Position numbers and translations under genes: made by a program
Notes under the pieces: model-generated
What the model was told of the DNA's origin: nothing
Databases searched by the model: none
Seen by the model: the letters and a program-made list of their open reading frames with translations, nothing else
Source: Candidatus Latescibacterota bacterium
Lineage (GTDB): Bacteria > Krumholzibacteriota > Krumholzibacteriia > WVZY01 > JAKEHA01
Length of the DNA: 20,128 nt
Assembly: GCA_022615275.1 (NCBI GenBank)
Contig: JAKEHA010000026.1
Location: forward strand, 1 to 20,128
Direction of reading: 5' to 3'
In this document: positions 1 through 6,678 of the stretch, piece by piece
Position numbering within the stretch: position 1 is the first letter of the stretch
How the letters are laid out: every line of letters starts with the position of its first letter

Positions 1-959
1 TCGGCGTGGTAGGCGATGTCGGCCAGGAAATACGTCGGGTCGCCGTCGGCCTTGCGAATCACGCGGTCCTTGTCGTCGCCGAAGGCCGTCGAGCGAAAGA
101 AAACCGCGCCGTCCTGCTCGTAGGTGTGGCCGTTCGCGACCAAGCGGTCGAAAGTGGCGCGCAGGCCCTCCGGGTGCAGCGACGACTCGAGGAAGTAGCG
201 GTCGAAGCGCGCGCCGAACGCGGTCATGTCGCCGCGAATCGAATCGAGCAGACGCTGCGACGCGTAGCGCCCGAGGGTCGCGCCGGTGGCACCCGAATCG
301 AGCCACGAGCGCGCGGTCTTCTCGTCGACGTCGGATGCGATGGTGGCGAGGTAACCGCCGGGGTACTGGTACTGCTCGATCGTCTCGCCGGCGGCGGCAA
401 CGCCCAAGCGTTCCTTGGCGCGGAAGCGCAGGCTCTCGCCCAGCGCTTCGATCTGCTTGCCGGCATCGTTGACGTAGTACTCGCCCTGGGTGCCGTAGCC
501 GCACGCGTCCAGGAGATTCAACAGGCAATTGCCGACCGAGGCCGCGCGCGCGGACACGATGACCAGGGGCCCGGTCGGGTTGGCGGACACGTATTCCACT
601 TGCACGCGCTTGCCTTCGCCCTCGCGCGAGGTGCCGTAGCGGTCGCCTTCGGCCAGCACGCTCGAGACCGTGCGCTGCAGAACCGGCAGCGCGAGACGCA
701 TATTAACGAAGCCGGGGCGCACCGCTTCGACGCCGGCCAATACGTCGCCGGGGAGTTGGATAGCGGCGGCCACGCGCTCGGCGATCGCGAGCGGGTTCTG
801 CTTCAGGCGCTTGCCGAGCGACATCGCGACCGGCGTGGAGAGATCTCCGTGCGCGGCTTCGCGCGGGCGCTCCACCACGATGGGGATGCCGTCGGTGTCC
901 AGACCGAGACGGTGCAGCGCGTCCGCGATCGCGGCGACGATTTGTTCCTTCACGCCCAT
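1..959 (-). CDS. argS: Arginyl-tRNA synthetase, N-terminal part (cut by left window edge)
   Basis: This gene would charge tRNA-Arg with arginine in the cytoplasm. The ATG is at 959 and 319 codons are visible before the edge, against roughly 550-590 residues for the family, so the C-terminal catalytic half (including the KMSKS region) and the anticodon-binding domain are not seen. The N-terminal ArgS add domain (about residues 1-95, with AAHGDLSTPVAMSLGK) is followed by VEYVSANPTGPL at about 121-132 and by EYYVNDAGKQ, both strongly diagnostic of bacterial ArgS. The oddity is at residues 133-136. The class I HIGH signature, normally HVGH after PTGPL, reads V-I-V-S and is followed by ARAASVGN, although the flanking sequence is intact and in frame. 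The gene starts 19 nt after the rsfS stop and is the last visible gene of the minus-strand operon. The family call is firm; activity is less certain because of the altered motif. Confidence 0.93.
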   Translation of the reverse strand, partial: MGVKEQIVAAIADALHRLGLDTDGIPIVVERPREAAHGDLSTPVAMSLGKRLKQNPLAIAERVAAAIQLPGDVLAGVEAVRPGFVNMRLALPVLQRTVSSVLAEGDRYGTSREGEGKRVQVEYVSANPTGPLVIVSARAASVGNCLLNLLDACGYGTQGEYYVNDAGKQIEALGESLRFRAKERLGVAAAGETIEQYQYPGGYLATIASDVDEKTARSWLDSGATGATLGRYASQRLLDSIRGDMTAFGARFDRYFLESSLHPEGLRATFDRLVANGHTYEQDGAVFFRSTAFGDDKDRVIRKADGDPTYFLADIAYHA

Positions 960-978
960 GGAGTATCGAGGCGGGAGA

Positions 979-1410
979 TCAGCTGGCGGCTGCTGCGGCG
1001 TCGCCCAAGCGTTCGGCGGGCGCGTCGCCCCAGAGGCGTTCGAGCTGGTAGTACGAGCGAACCTCGGGCTGGAACACGTGTACCACCACGTCGACCAGGT
1101 CGATCAGGACCCAACGCAGCGAGTCGTATCCTTCGACGTGATAAACGCCCACGCCGGATTGCCGGCATTTCTCGAGCACGTTGTCGACGATGGCTTTGAC
1201 CTGCGTGCTGGAGCCACCTGTGCAAACGACGAAGAACCCGGTCACGTCGGTGACCGTGCGCAGGTCCATCACCAGCACGTCGCTCGCTTTCTTCTCGAGG
1301 GCGTAGCCGGCGATCCTCTTCGCGGTCGACTTGGTGGCCCGGGCGGCGCGGGCCGGGGCGGTTCTCGGGGTCTTGCGGGTCCGTGTTGCTGGCGCGGTTC
1401 GCTTCGTCAC
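979..1410 (-). CDS. rsfS: Ribosomal silencing factor RsfS (iojap/YbeB family)
   Basis: RsfS binds ribosomal protein uL14 on the 50S subunit and blocks subunit joining when nutrients are scarce. The family core is clear: IAGYALEKKASDVLVMDLR, then a FFVVCTGGSSTQVKAIVDNV stretch, then GYDSLRWVLIDLVDVVVHVF and YYQLERLWGDA. I chose the GTG at 1410 because a GGAGG lies 4 nt before it. That GGAGG would fall inside the coding region if the ATG at 1428, which overlaps the tatC end, were used. The protein is 143 residues, longer than the usual 105-120, because of a Thr/Ala/Arg/Lys-rich N-terminal extension of about 30 residues and an Ala-rich tail. It follows tatC by 10 nt and precedes argS. In many bacteria rsfS sits next to nadD; here it does not. 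Confidence 0.93.
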   Translation of the reverse strand: MTKRTAPATRTRKTPRTAPARAARATKSTAKRIAGYALEKKASDVLVMDLRTVTDVTGFFVVCTGGSSTQVKAIVDNVLEKCRQSGVGVYHVEGYDSLRWVLIDLVDVVVHVFQPEVRSYYQLERLWGDAPAERLGDAAAAAS

Positions 1411-1420
1411 GTGTCCTCCG

Positions 1421-2164
1421 TCACGCATTGCGCCGGCGCACTATCGCCGACGCCACCAAAGCGCTCCCAATATACAGGACCACGAGGGGAACTGCCATCA
1501 GTACCTGGGAGACCGGGTCGGGCGGCGTGAAGATCGCGGCCGCCACGAAGATGATGACCACGGCGTAGCGCCACTGGCGCAGGAACGTGCGCGGAGAGAC
1601 CAGGCCGGTCACGGCGAGCAGCAGAATCACGATGGGCAGCTGGAATACCAGCCCGAAGGCGAGGCACAGGCGCGCCACGGTATTGAAGTAGGCCGAGATC
1701 GAGAGCAGGGGCTGCACGCGCTCGGTGGCGTAGCCCAGCATGAAGTTGACGATGGTCGGCGCCACCACGAAATAACAGAACACGACGCCGGTGTAGAACA
1801 GGACCGCCGACGCGGCGACGATGGGGCCCACGCGGTTCCTCTCGCGCGAAAACAACCCCGGCGTCACGAAGCGCCACAACCGGTATGCGATGTACGGGAA
1901 CGCGGTCATGCCCCCCAGCACGAAGGCGACCTTCGTCCGCACCATGAACGCCTCCGAGGGAGCGTAGAACACGAGCCGCTCCACCGGCACGCGCGCGACG
2001 AACCAGTCGAGGATTTTCCCGCTGAAGAACCAGTACCCGATCGAGAGCCCGAGGAACGCGATCGACGAAGCGACGAGCACCCCGCGCAAATCGCCGAGGT
2101 GCTCGAGGAACGACATCTCGCGCAGGATCTCGGTTCGCTCCGCGGGAGAGCGGAACGGGCGCAT
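1421..2164 (-). CDS. tatC: Sec-independent protein translocase subunit TatC
   Basis: TatC is the inner-membrane receptor that recognises twin-arginine signal peptides and, with TatA/TatB, exports folded proteins. The 247-residue product has the usual length and several hydrophobic segments compatible with six membrane helices. Family landmarks are MSFLEHLGDLR near the N-terminus (the FxxHLxxLR signature with its Glu), WRFVTPGLFSRERN in the first periplasmic and cytoplasmic loop region, FVAAAIFTPPDPVSQ near the fifth helix, and a final helix ending in an Arg-rich tail (IVRRRNA). It starts 10 nt after the stop of the exported-protein gene and ends 10 nt before the GTG of rsfS. No tatA or tatB homologue is visible in the window, so the partner must be encoded elsewhere. 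Confidence 0.96.
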   Translation of the reverse strand: MRPFRSPAERTEILREMSFLEHLGDLRGVLVASSIAFLGLSIGYWFFSGKILDWFVARVPVERLVFYAPSEAFMVRTKVAFVLGGMTAFPYIAYRLWRFVTPGLFSRERNRVGPIVAASAVLFYTGVVFCYFVVAPTIVNFMLGYATERVQPLLSISAYFNTVARLCLAFGLVFQLPIVILLLAVTGLVSPRTFLRQWRYAVVIIFVAAAIFTPPDPVSQVLMAVPLVVLYIGSALVASAIVRRRNA

Positions 2165-2174
2165 CTGCGGCTCT

Positions 2175-2998
2175 CTATTCGAGGAGTTCCCTCTCGAAGT
2201 GATTGGCGACGATCATGGTCATGGGATCGCCGCCCGATTGCGGCGCCATTTCCATGTCGAGGTCGACCTTGCCCTTGATCTTCACGACGCGCGACTTGGC
2301 CGGGTCGAACAAGAACTCGCCCTTGCCTTGCCGGACCCCCTGACGTTGTAGACCCCCATGGGTGACGCGCTGGTTCCCCCGATGGTGGTGTCGAGCGATT
2401 GCTCGACCACGGCAACGTCGCGAGCTTTCTCTTTCTTCATGGCCTTGAACTTGAAGACCGCGTTGGTAACGGTCTCGCTGCCGCCCGCGCCGGTCTCCTT
2501 CACGCCCATCTGCTTCCATTCGCCGCCCACCGCCATGGCCTTGTCGGGCAGGTGTGGGTACCAGCCCTGCAGCACCGGTTCGACCAACTGCTGCGCCATC
2601 TCCCACGTCTCGAAGGCGCCGACCGGCTTGACGTCGGAAACGCCGCCGCTCGCGTCCGCGGTGAACGAAATGGTCTGACCCCTCAATTGCTCGCCCAGCG
2701 GGCTGGCCGTCGTGCTGGTACCCATGGTCATCGCCACGTCCGCCTTGTCGAACGTGAGCTCCATGACGTACTTGCCATCCGCCGCCGACACGCACTTGAC
2801 CGTCACCTCCATGTCGGCCAGGTTGGACACCGCCATCTGGCCCATGGAGACCTCCTGGTTGAGCTTCACGCGGTGGCGTTCGCTCGTTCCGGGCTCGAAC
2901 TTGTACGCGAACGTCACCTCTTGGGCCAGGACGGGTGCGGTCGCCAGCCACGACGTGACGATCGAGCCGAGTACCGCGAATGACATTGCACGCTTCAT
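2175..2998 (-). pseudogene. Exported protein of unknown function, reading frame broken near its end
   Basis: The start at 2998 follows a GGAGG with 10-nt spacing. The N-terminus MKRAMSFAVLGSIVTSWLA followed by TAPVLAQ is a good Sec signal peptide, cleaved at about residue 25. The mature part looks beta-rich, opening with EVTFAYKFEPGTSERHRVKL and continuing with alternating polar and hydrophobic stretches. It vaguely resembles secreted DUF6263-type proteins, but I cannot confirm that. The first frame is coherent down to about 2341 (SASPMGVYNV) and then degenerates to a stop at 2282. The next frame continues sensibly from about 2325 (GKGEFLFDPAKSRVVKIKGK) to a TAG at 2175. A single missing base between about 2318 and 2357, where two C5 runs lie on the plus strand, explains this. 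The whole protein would be about 274 residues. Either it is a recent pseudogene or the read has an indel error. It lies between nrdR and tatC in the operon. Confidence 0.7.
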
Positions 2999-3024
2999 CG
3001 GCGCATCACCTCCGCGCCCACGAG

Positions 3025-3495
3025 TCAATCGGGACGGTCTTTCTGACGGTCGAGGAGCCCGCGTACTTCGCTCATGAACTGGTTGATGTCCTTGAACTGC
3101 CGGTACACGCTCGCGAAGCGCACGTATGCGATCTCGTCCAACGACTGCAGTCGCTCGATGACGAGGTTGCCGAGCTCGGTGCTCTTCACCTCGTTCTTGA
3201 ACTTGCCCAGGATCGTGGCTTCGATCTCGTCCACGATCTTCTCCAGTTGCTCGCGCGAGACGGGCCGTTTCTCGCACGCCTTCAACAAGCCGGTCAGGAG
3301 CTTCTCGCGGCTGTACTGCTCGCGCCGTCCGTCCTTCTTGACCACCATCAGCGGCGCGCGCTCGATGTACTCGTAGGTGGTGAACCGGAACGCGCACTTC
3401 AAGCACTCGCGCCGGCGCCGGATGGCTTCGCCCTCTTTGGTGGTGCGCGAATCGACCACCTTGTCTTCCTCGAAGCCGCAGCGTGGGCACTTCAT
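3025..3495 (-). CDS. nrdR: Transcriptional repressor NrdR
   Basis: NrdR represses ribonucleotide reductase genes in response to ATP/dATP levels. The 156-residue product has the family length and both domains. An N-terminal zinc ribbon carries Cys3-x2-Cys6 and Cys31-x2-Cys34 (MKCPRCGFEEDKVVDSRTT and RRRRECLKCAFRFTTYE). An ATP-cone follows at about residues 48-138, with VVKKDGRREQYSREKLLTGL and SLDEIAYVRFASVYRQFKD. It begins 4 nt after the glyA stop, so the two are very likely co-transcribed and translationally coupled. nrdR next to glyA is, as far as I recall, a common arrangement. No ribonucleotide reductase gene or recognisable NrdR box was seen in the window, so its targets are elsewhere. 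Confidence 0.97.
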   Translation of the reverse strand: MKCPRCGFEEDKVVDSRTTKEGEAIRRRRECLKCAFRFTTYEYIERAPLMVVKKDGRREQYSREKLLTGLLKACEKRPVSREQLEKIVDEIEATILGKFKNEVKSTELGNLVIERLQSLDEIAYVRFASVYRQFKDINQFMSEVRGLLDRQKDRPD

Positions 3496-3499
3496 CGCG

Positions 3500-4756
3500 T
3501 CACCAGAGCTCCGGGTATAGCGGGAAGGCGTCGCACAACTCGCGCGTCTGCGCGCGGGCGGCGCGGATCGTCGCCTCGTTGGCGTAATCCTCGAGCACCG
3601 TCGCCATCACGTCGGCGATGCGCCCCATCTCGCGCTCCTTCATGCCGCGCGTGGTGAGCGCCGGCGTGCCCACGCGGATGCCGCTGGTCACGAAGGGGCT
3701 ACGAGTGTCGAAGGGGACCGTGTTCTTGTTGACGGTGATGCCGGCCGCTTCCAGCGCCGCCTCCGCCTTCTTGCCCGACAGGTCCTTGGAGGCAAGATCC
3801 AACAGGAACAGGTGCGTGTCTGTGCCGCCGCTCACAACCTCGAAGCCGCGCTCGACGAAGCGGGCCGCGAGGGTCTGCGCGTTCGCCACCACCTGCTTCT
3901 GGTAAGCGCGAAATTCGTCGCCGGCCGCCTCCTTGAAGCAGACCGCTTTGGCCGCGATGATGTGCATGAAGGGACCGCCCTGCATCCCGGGAAACGCAAT
4001 CTTGTCGACGACTTCGGCGTTGCGCGCAGGAGCCAACACGAATCCACCGCGCGGCCCGCGCAGCGTCTTGTGGGTCGTGCTGGTGACGACGTCGGCGTAC
4101 GGGACCGGGCTCGGGTGCAGGCCCGCCGCCACCAAGCCGGCGATGTGCGCCATGTCGACCATGAGCAGACATCCCGCCTCGTCGCAGATGGCGCGCAAGC
4201 GGGCGAAGTCCCACGTGCGCGCGTACGCGCTGGCACCCGCCACCAGCATCTTCGGCCGCTCGCGCAAGGCCTGCGCGCGCAGGGCGTCGTAGTCGAGCGT
4301 CTTGGTCTCGCGACTCACTTCGTACGCGACCACCTTGAAAAACATACCCGAGAAGTTCACGGGGTGGCCGTGCGTCAAGTGACCTCCGTGCGAGAGCGAG
4401 AGGCCCATGATGGTGTCGCCGGGCTTCAAGAACGAAAAATATCCAATCTGATTGGCCTGGCTGCCGGAGTGCGCCTGCACGTTGGCGTGCTCGGCGGAGA
4501 AGAGCGCCTTGGCGCGGTCGCGCGCAAGATTCTCGGCCACGTCGACCTCCTCGCAGCCGCCGTAGTAACGCTTGCCCGGGTAGCCTTCCGCGTACTTGTT
4601 GGTCAGCACCGAGCCCATCGCGGCCAGCACCGCGGGGCTCACGAAGTTCTCGGACGCGATCATCTCGAGCGTGCCGTGCTGGCGACGCGCTTCCGCGCGC
4701 AGTACCTCGGCCACGTCGCGGTCGACTCCGTCGAGCGAGCGCATGAGATCGGTCAC
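3500..4756 (-). CDS. glyA: Serine hydroxymethyltransferase
   Basis: GlyA interconverts serine and glycine with tetrahydrofolate and is a main source of one-carbon units. Landmarks include HGTLEMIASENFVSPAVLAAMG, NKYAEGYPGKRYYGGCEEVD, SGSQAN, VDMAHIAGLVAAG and STTHKTLRGPRGG. The PLP lysine falls at residue 230, one off the E. coli Lys229. I chose the GTG at 4756 rather than the ATG at 4744. A GAGGAG lies 8 nt before the GTG, the GTG overlaps the rpiB stop as GTGA, and the resulting 418 residues match the family's usual length. The open frame continues upstream through rpiB, but that part is shadow. The gene sits in the phosphatase-rpiB-glyA-nrdR cluster. Confidence 0.97.
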   Translation of the reverse strand: MTDLMRSLDGVDRDVAEVLRAEARRQHGTLEMIASENFVSPAVLAAMGSVLTNKYAEGYPGKRYYGGCEEVDVAENLARDRAKALFSAEHANVQAHSGSQANQIGYFSFLKPGDTIMGLSLSHGGHLTHGHPVNFSGMFFKVVAYEVSRETKTLDYDALRAQALRERPKMLVAGASAYARTWDFARLRAICDEAGCLLMVDMAHIAGLVAAGLHPSPVPYADVVTSTTHKTLRGPRGGFVLAPARNAEVVDKIAFPGMQGGPFMHIIAAKAVCFKEAAGDEFRAYQKQVVANAQTLAARFVERGFEVVSGGTDTHLFLLDLASKDLSGKKAEAALEAAGITVNKNTVPFDTRSPFVTSGIRVGTPALTTRGMKEREMGRIADVMATVLEDYANEATIRAARAQTRELCDAFPLYPELW

Positions 4757-5202
4757 GACTTCTTCTCCTCGTAGGCGCGGATCTTGTCGACGCGGCGCGC
4801 GTGGCGCCCGCCTTCGAACTCGGCGGCCAGGAAGGCCTCGGCGATCGCGAGCACCTGCTGGTCGTTGCTCCCCTGCCACGCGCCCAGGGCCAGAATATTG
4901 ATATCGTTGTGCTCGCGTGCGAGCTTCGCTCCCTCGGGCGAGACCGCGAGTGCGGCGCGCGCGCCCTTGACCTTGTTGGCCGCGATACTCATGCCCGCGC
5001 CGCTGCCACACACCAGCACGCCGCGGTCGGCTTCGCCGCGCGCGACCTTCTCGGCGGCGGCGATGGCGAAGTCGGTGTAGTCGACGCTCGCTTCGCCGTC
5101 GGTGCCGACGTCGACGATATCGTGGCCCAGTTCGCGCAGGCGCTTCTTGATGAGCTCCTTCAAGCGGAATCCACGGTGGTCGGCGCCGACGGCGATCTTC
5201 AT
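4753..5202 (-). CDS. rpiB: Ribose-5-phosphate isomerase B
   Basis: RpiB interconverts ribose 5-phosphate and ribulose 5-phosphate in the pentose phosphate pathway. The 149-residue product has the family length. It begins MKIAVGADHRGFRLKELIKK and carries VLVCGSGAGMSIAANKVKG, where Cys65 is the expected catalytic base position. It also carries LAREHNDINILALGAW with His99, which matches the E. coli RpiB active-site His99 as I remember it. Residue 67 is Ser where E. coli has Thr. The ATG at 5202 overlaps the phosphatase stop by 4 nt (ATGA) and has GGGAGG with about 6-nt spacing. The stop overlaps the glyA GTG. Members of this family can also be allose-6-phosphate or galactose-6-phosphate isomerases, but the housekeeping neighbours favour RpiB. 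Confidence 0.95.
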   Translation of the reverse strand: MKIAVGADHRGFRLKELIKKRLRELGHDIVDVGTDGEASVDYTDFAIAAAEKVARGEADRGVLVCGSGAGMSIAANKVKGARAALAVSPEGAKLAREHNDINILALGAWQGSNDQQVLAIAEAFLAAEFEGGRHARRVDKIRAYEEKKS

Positions 5203-5687
5203 GGCTTTCCTCCCGACACGCGCTTCCACCCGTCGAAACGCTCCAGCCGGCCCGCCATCGACTCGATGCACTCCCTGATGACGAGATACGTACGTTCGTA
5301 CATGTCGCGACCCGATCCGATGGGGTCGGGAATCTCGCCGTGCCGGTGATCGGAGAAGTTGGTCAAGAGGTAGGTGTACTCGAGCGCGTCGGGGTCGAGT
5401 GATCCCACCGTGTCGCGATGGCGGACACTCATGGTCACGATCAAGTCGGCGTCTCGTACCATGGCCCGGTCGACGATGCGCGCGCGGTGGCGCGAAAGGT
5501 CGAGCCCGTACGCGCCCGCGACTTCGAGCGAGAGCATGGAGGCCGGACTTCCCTCCAGCGCGGAGGTCCCCGCCGACGCGACTTCGATGTCGAAGCCAAC
5601 GCGCCCGGGCAGCAGACGACTTGCGATCGCCTCCGCGAGCGGACTCCTGCACGTGTTACCGGAGCAAACGAATAGAATTCTCTTCAC
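5199..5687 (-). CDS. Low-molecular-weight protein phosphatase, arginine-phosphatase (YwlE)-like
   Basis: This is a cytoplasmic phosphatase of the LMW-PTP fold. The P-loop CSGNTCRSP gives nucleophile Cys8 and Arg14, and the general acid is Asp121 in EIPDPIGSG. The 162-residue product has the expected length. The residue after GN in the P-loop is Thr12. In Bacillus YwlE the equivalent Thr11 is reported to select phosphoarginine over phosphotyrosine, where tyrosine phosphatases have Ile or Leu. This, plus the rpiB-glyA neighbourhood shared with ywlE, suggests a protein-arginine phosphatase; the specificity is inference. The GTG at 5687 is chosen because a GGGAAGG precedes it by 8 nt and the frame upstream encodes nothing family-like. 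It is the first gene of the minus-strand operon and overlaps rpiB by 4 nt. Confidence 0.88.
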   Translation of the reverse strand: MKRILFVCSGNTCRSPLAEAIASRLLPGRVGFDIEVASAGTSALEGSPASMLSLEVAGAYGLDLSRHRARIVDRAMVRDADLIVTMSVRHRDTVGSLDPDALEYTYLLTNFSDHRHGEIPDPIGSGRDMYERTYLVIRECIESMAGRLERFDGWKRVSGGKP

Positions 5688-5787
5688 GAAATCGGCCTTC
5701 CCGGAAGGGACAACCTCGGGGCCGGCGGCCGCAAGGGATCGGGGTGCGTTCCCGAACCGCGCGACGACGCCGCGCGAGGCGACCGCA

Positions 5788-5816
5788 ACGATACAAACAA
5801 CCCGTTGACTTTGCAA
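5788..5816 (-). promoter_or_regulatory. Candidate sigma-70 promoter for the phosphatase-rpiB-glyA operon
   Basis: Read on the minus strand, TTGCAA (5816-5811) is followed after exactly 17 nt by TATCGT (5793-5788). These match 4/6 of the -35 and 4/6 of the -10 consensus. Transcription would start near 5780, leaving a leader of about 90 nt before the GTG at 5687. The site lies in the least GC-rich part of the divergent intergenic gap and overlaps the plus-strand candidate. Confidence 0.35.
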
Positions 5817-5833
5817 CGGATTCCGACTAATAG
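5805..5833 (+). promoter_or_regulatory. Candidate sigma-70 promoter for the outer-membrane protein gene
   Basis: TTGACT at 5805-5810 matches 5/6 of the -35 consensus. At 17-nt spacing lies TAATAG (5828-5833, 3/6), and at 15-nt spacing ACTAAT (5826-5831, 4/6). Initiation near 5840 would leave a short leader and rules out the ATG at 5805 as the start of the downstream gene. Confidence 0.4.
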
Positions 5834-5858
5834 CAGGGAAACCCACGGGGCCCCTTTT

Positions 5859-6656
5859 ATGGCTCGGGAGGCATCTTTGAGACTATCCGCACGATGGATC
5901 GCGTTCGCTCTGTGCGCGGTCGAGCTGGGAGCGGTCGCGAGCGCGAGCGCAGAGCCGATTATCAAGCCCCGCAAGTATCACGGCCCCATCCCCCAGTCGA
6001 TGCTCTGGCTGCGCGTTGGTTTCATGGGCGACGCGTCCAACGAGGAGATGAACACCTACCAGGACGGGCTGATCCAGCCGCCCTTCAGCTCCATTACCGA
6101 CGACTTCGGCACCTCGCTCGTCATTGATGCAGGGTACGCTCACAAGCCGCACCCGCAGTTCGCCTTCCGGCTCAACGGGTCGGTAGCGTTGTTGAGTTCG
6201 ACCAGTACCGGCACCAAGGCGACCGTCCCCGCCGACTCGGTCGTCGATTTCGCTCGCGACTTCAAGTCCGAGTTGATCGTGATCGAGGCCACCGGGATGT
6301 ATTTCTTCTCCGACGCCGCGGTCAAGGAGTTCCAGTCGTATATCGGCGGCGGATTCAGCGTCGGCATCCCGCACGAGTCCTACGAGGAAACGCAAATCGA
6401 CGTCGACACGGGAGAGGTCTTCGAAACCCTCGAGTCGTCGGAGTGGGGCATGTCTGCCGGCGTGCACGCCGTGCTCGGGGCGATCTACTACCTCACCAAC
6501 ACGTGGGGCATCACCACCGAAGGACGACTGCAATTGATGGAAGGCCGCTACAAACAGTTGACGGCACCGGACGAGAACGGACAACCGGAAGACGTGAGCT
6601 TCGTGGTCGACTACTCGGGGTTCTACCTCACGGTCGGGGTGCTCTGGGGTTTCTAG
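5859..6656 (+). CDS. Predicted outer-membrane beta-barrel protein
   Basis: The product has 265 residues from the ATG at 5859. Its signal peptide has a basic stretch (LRLSARW), the core IAFALCAVELGAV and ASASA before the predicted cleavage at about residue 31. The mature chain alternates polar and hydrophobic residues as in transmembrane beta strands. Examples are SMLWLRVGFMGDASN, SLVIDAGYAHKP, SYIGGGFSVGIPHE and WGMSAGVHAVLGAIYYL. It ends in FYLTVGVLWGF, a C-terminal Phe typical of proteins inserted by the BAM machinery. An in-frame TTG at 5877 has a better ribosome-binding site (GGGAGG, 5-nt spacing) and would give a shorter signal peptide, so the true start may be there. The gene is alone on its promoter or co-transcribed with pepA, which starts 22 nt after its stop. 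I do not recognise the specific family, and the function is unknown. Confidence 0.8.
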   Translation: MAREASLRLSARWIAFALCAVELGAVASASAEPIIKPRKYHGPIPQSMLWLRVGFMGDASNEEMNTYQDGLIQPPFSSITDDFGTSLVIDAGYAHKPHPQFAFRLNGSVALLSSTSTGTKATVPADSVVDFARDFKSELIVIEATGMYFFSDAAVKEFQSYIGGGFSVGIPHESYEETQIDVDTGEVFETLESSEWGMSAGVHAVLGAIYYLTNTWGITTEGRLQLMEGRYKQLTAPDENGQPEDVSFVVDYSGFYLTVGVLWGF

Positions 6657-6678
6657 ACGCGGGGGCGTCGATGCGAGC

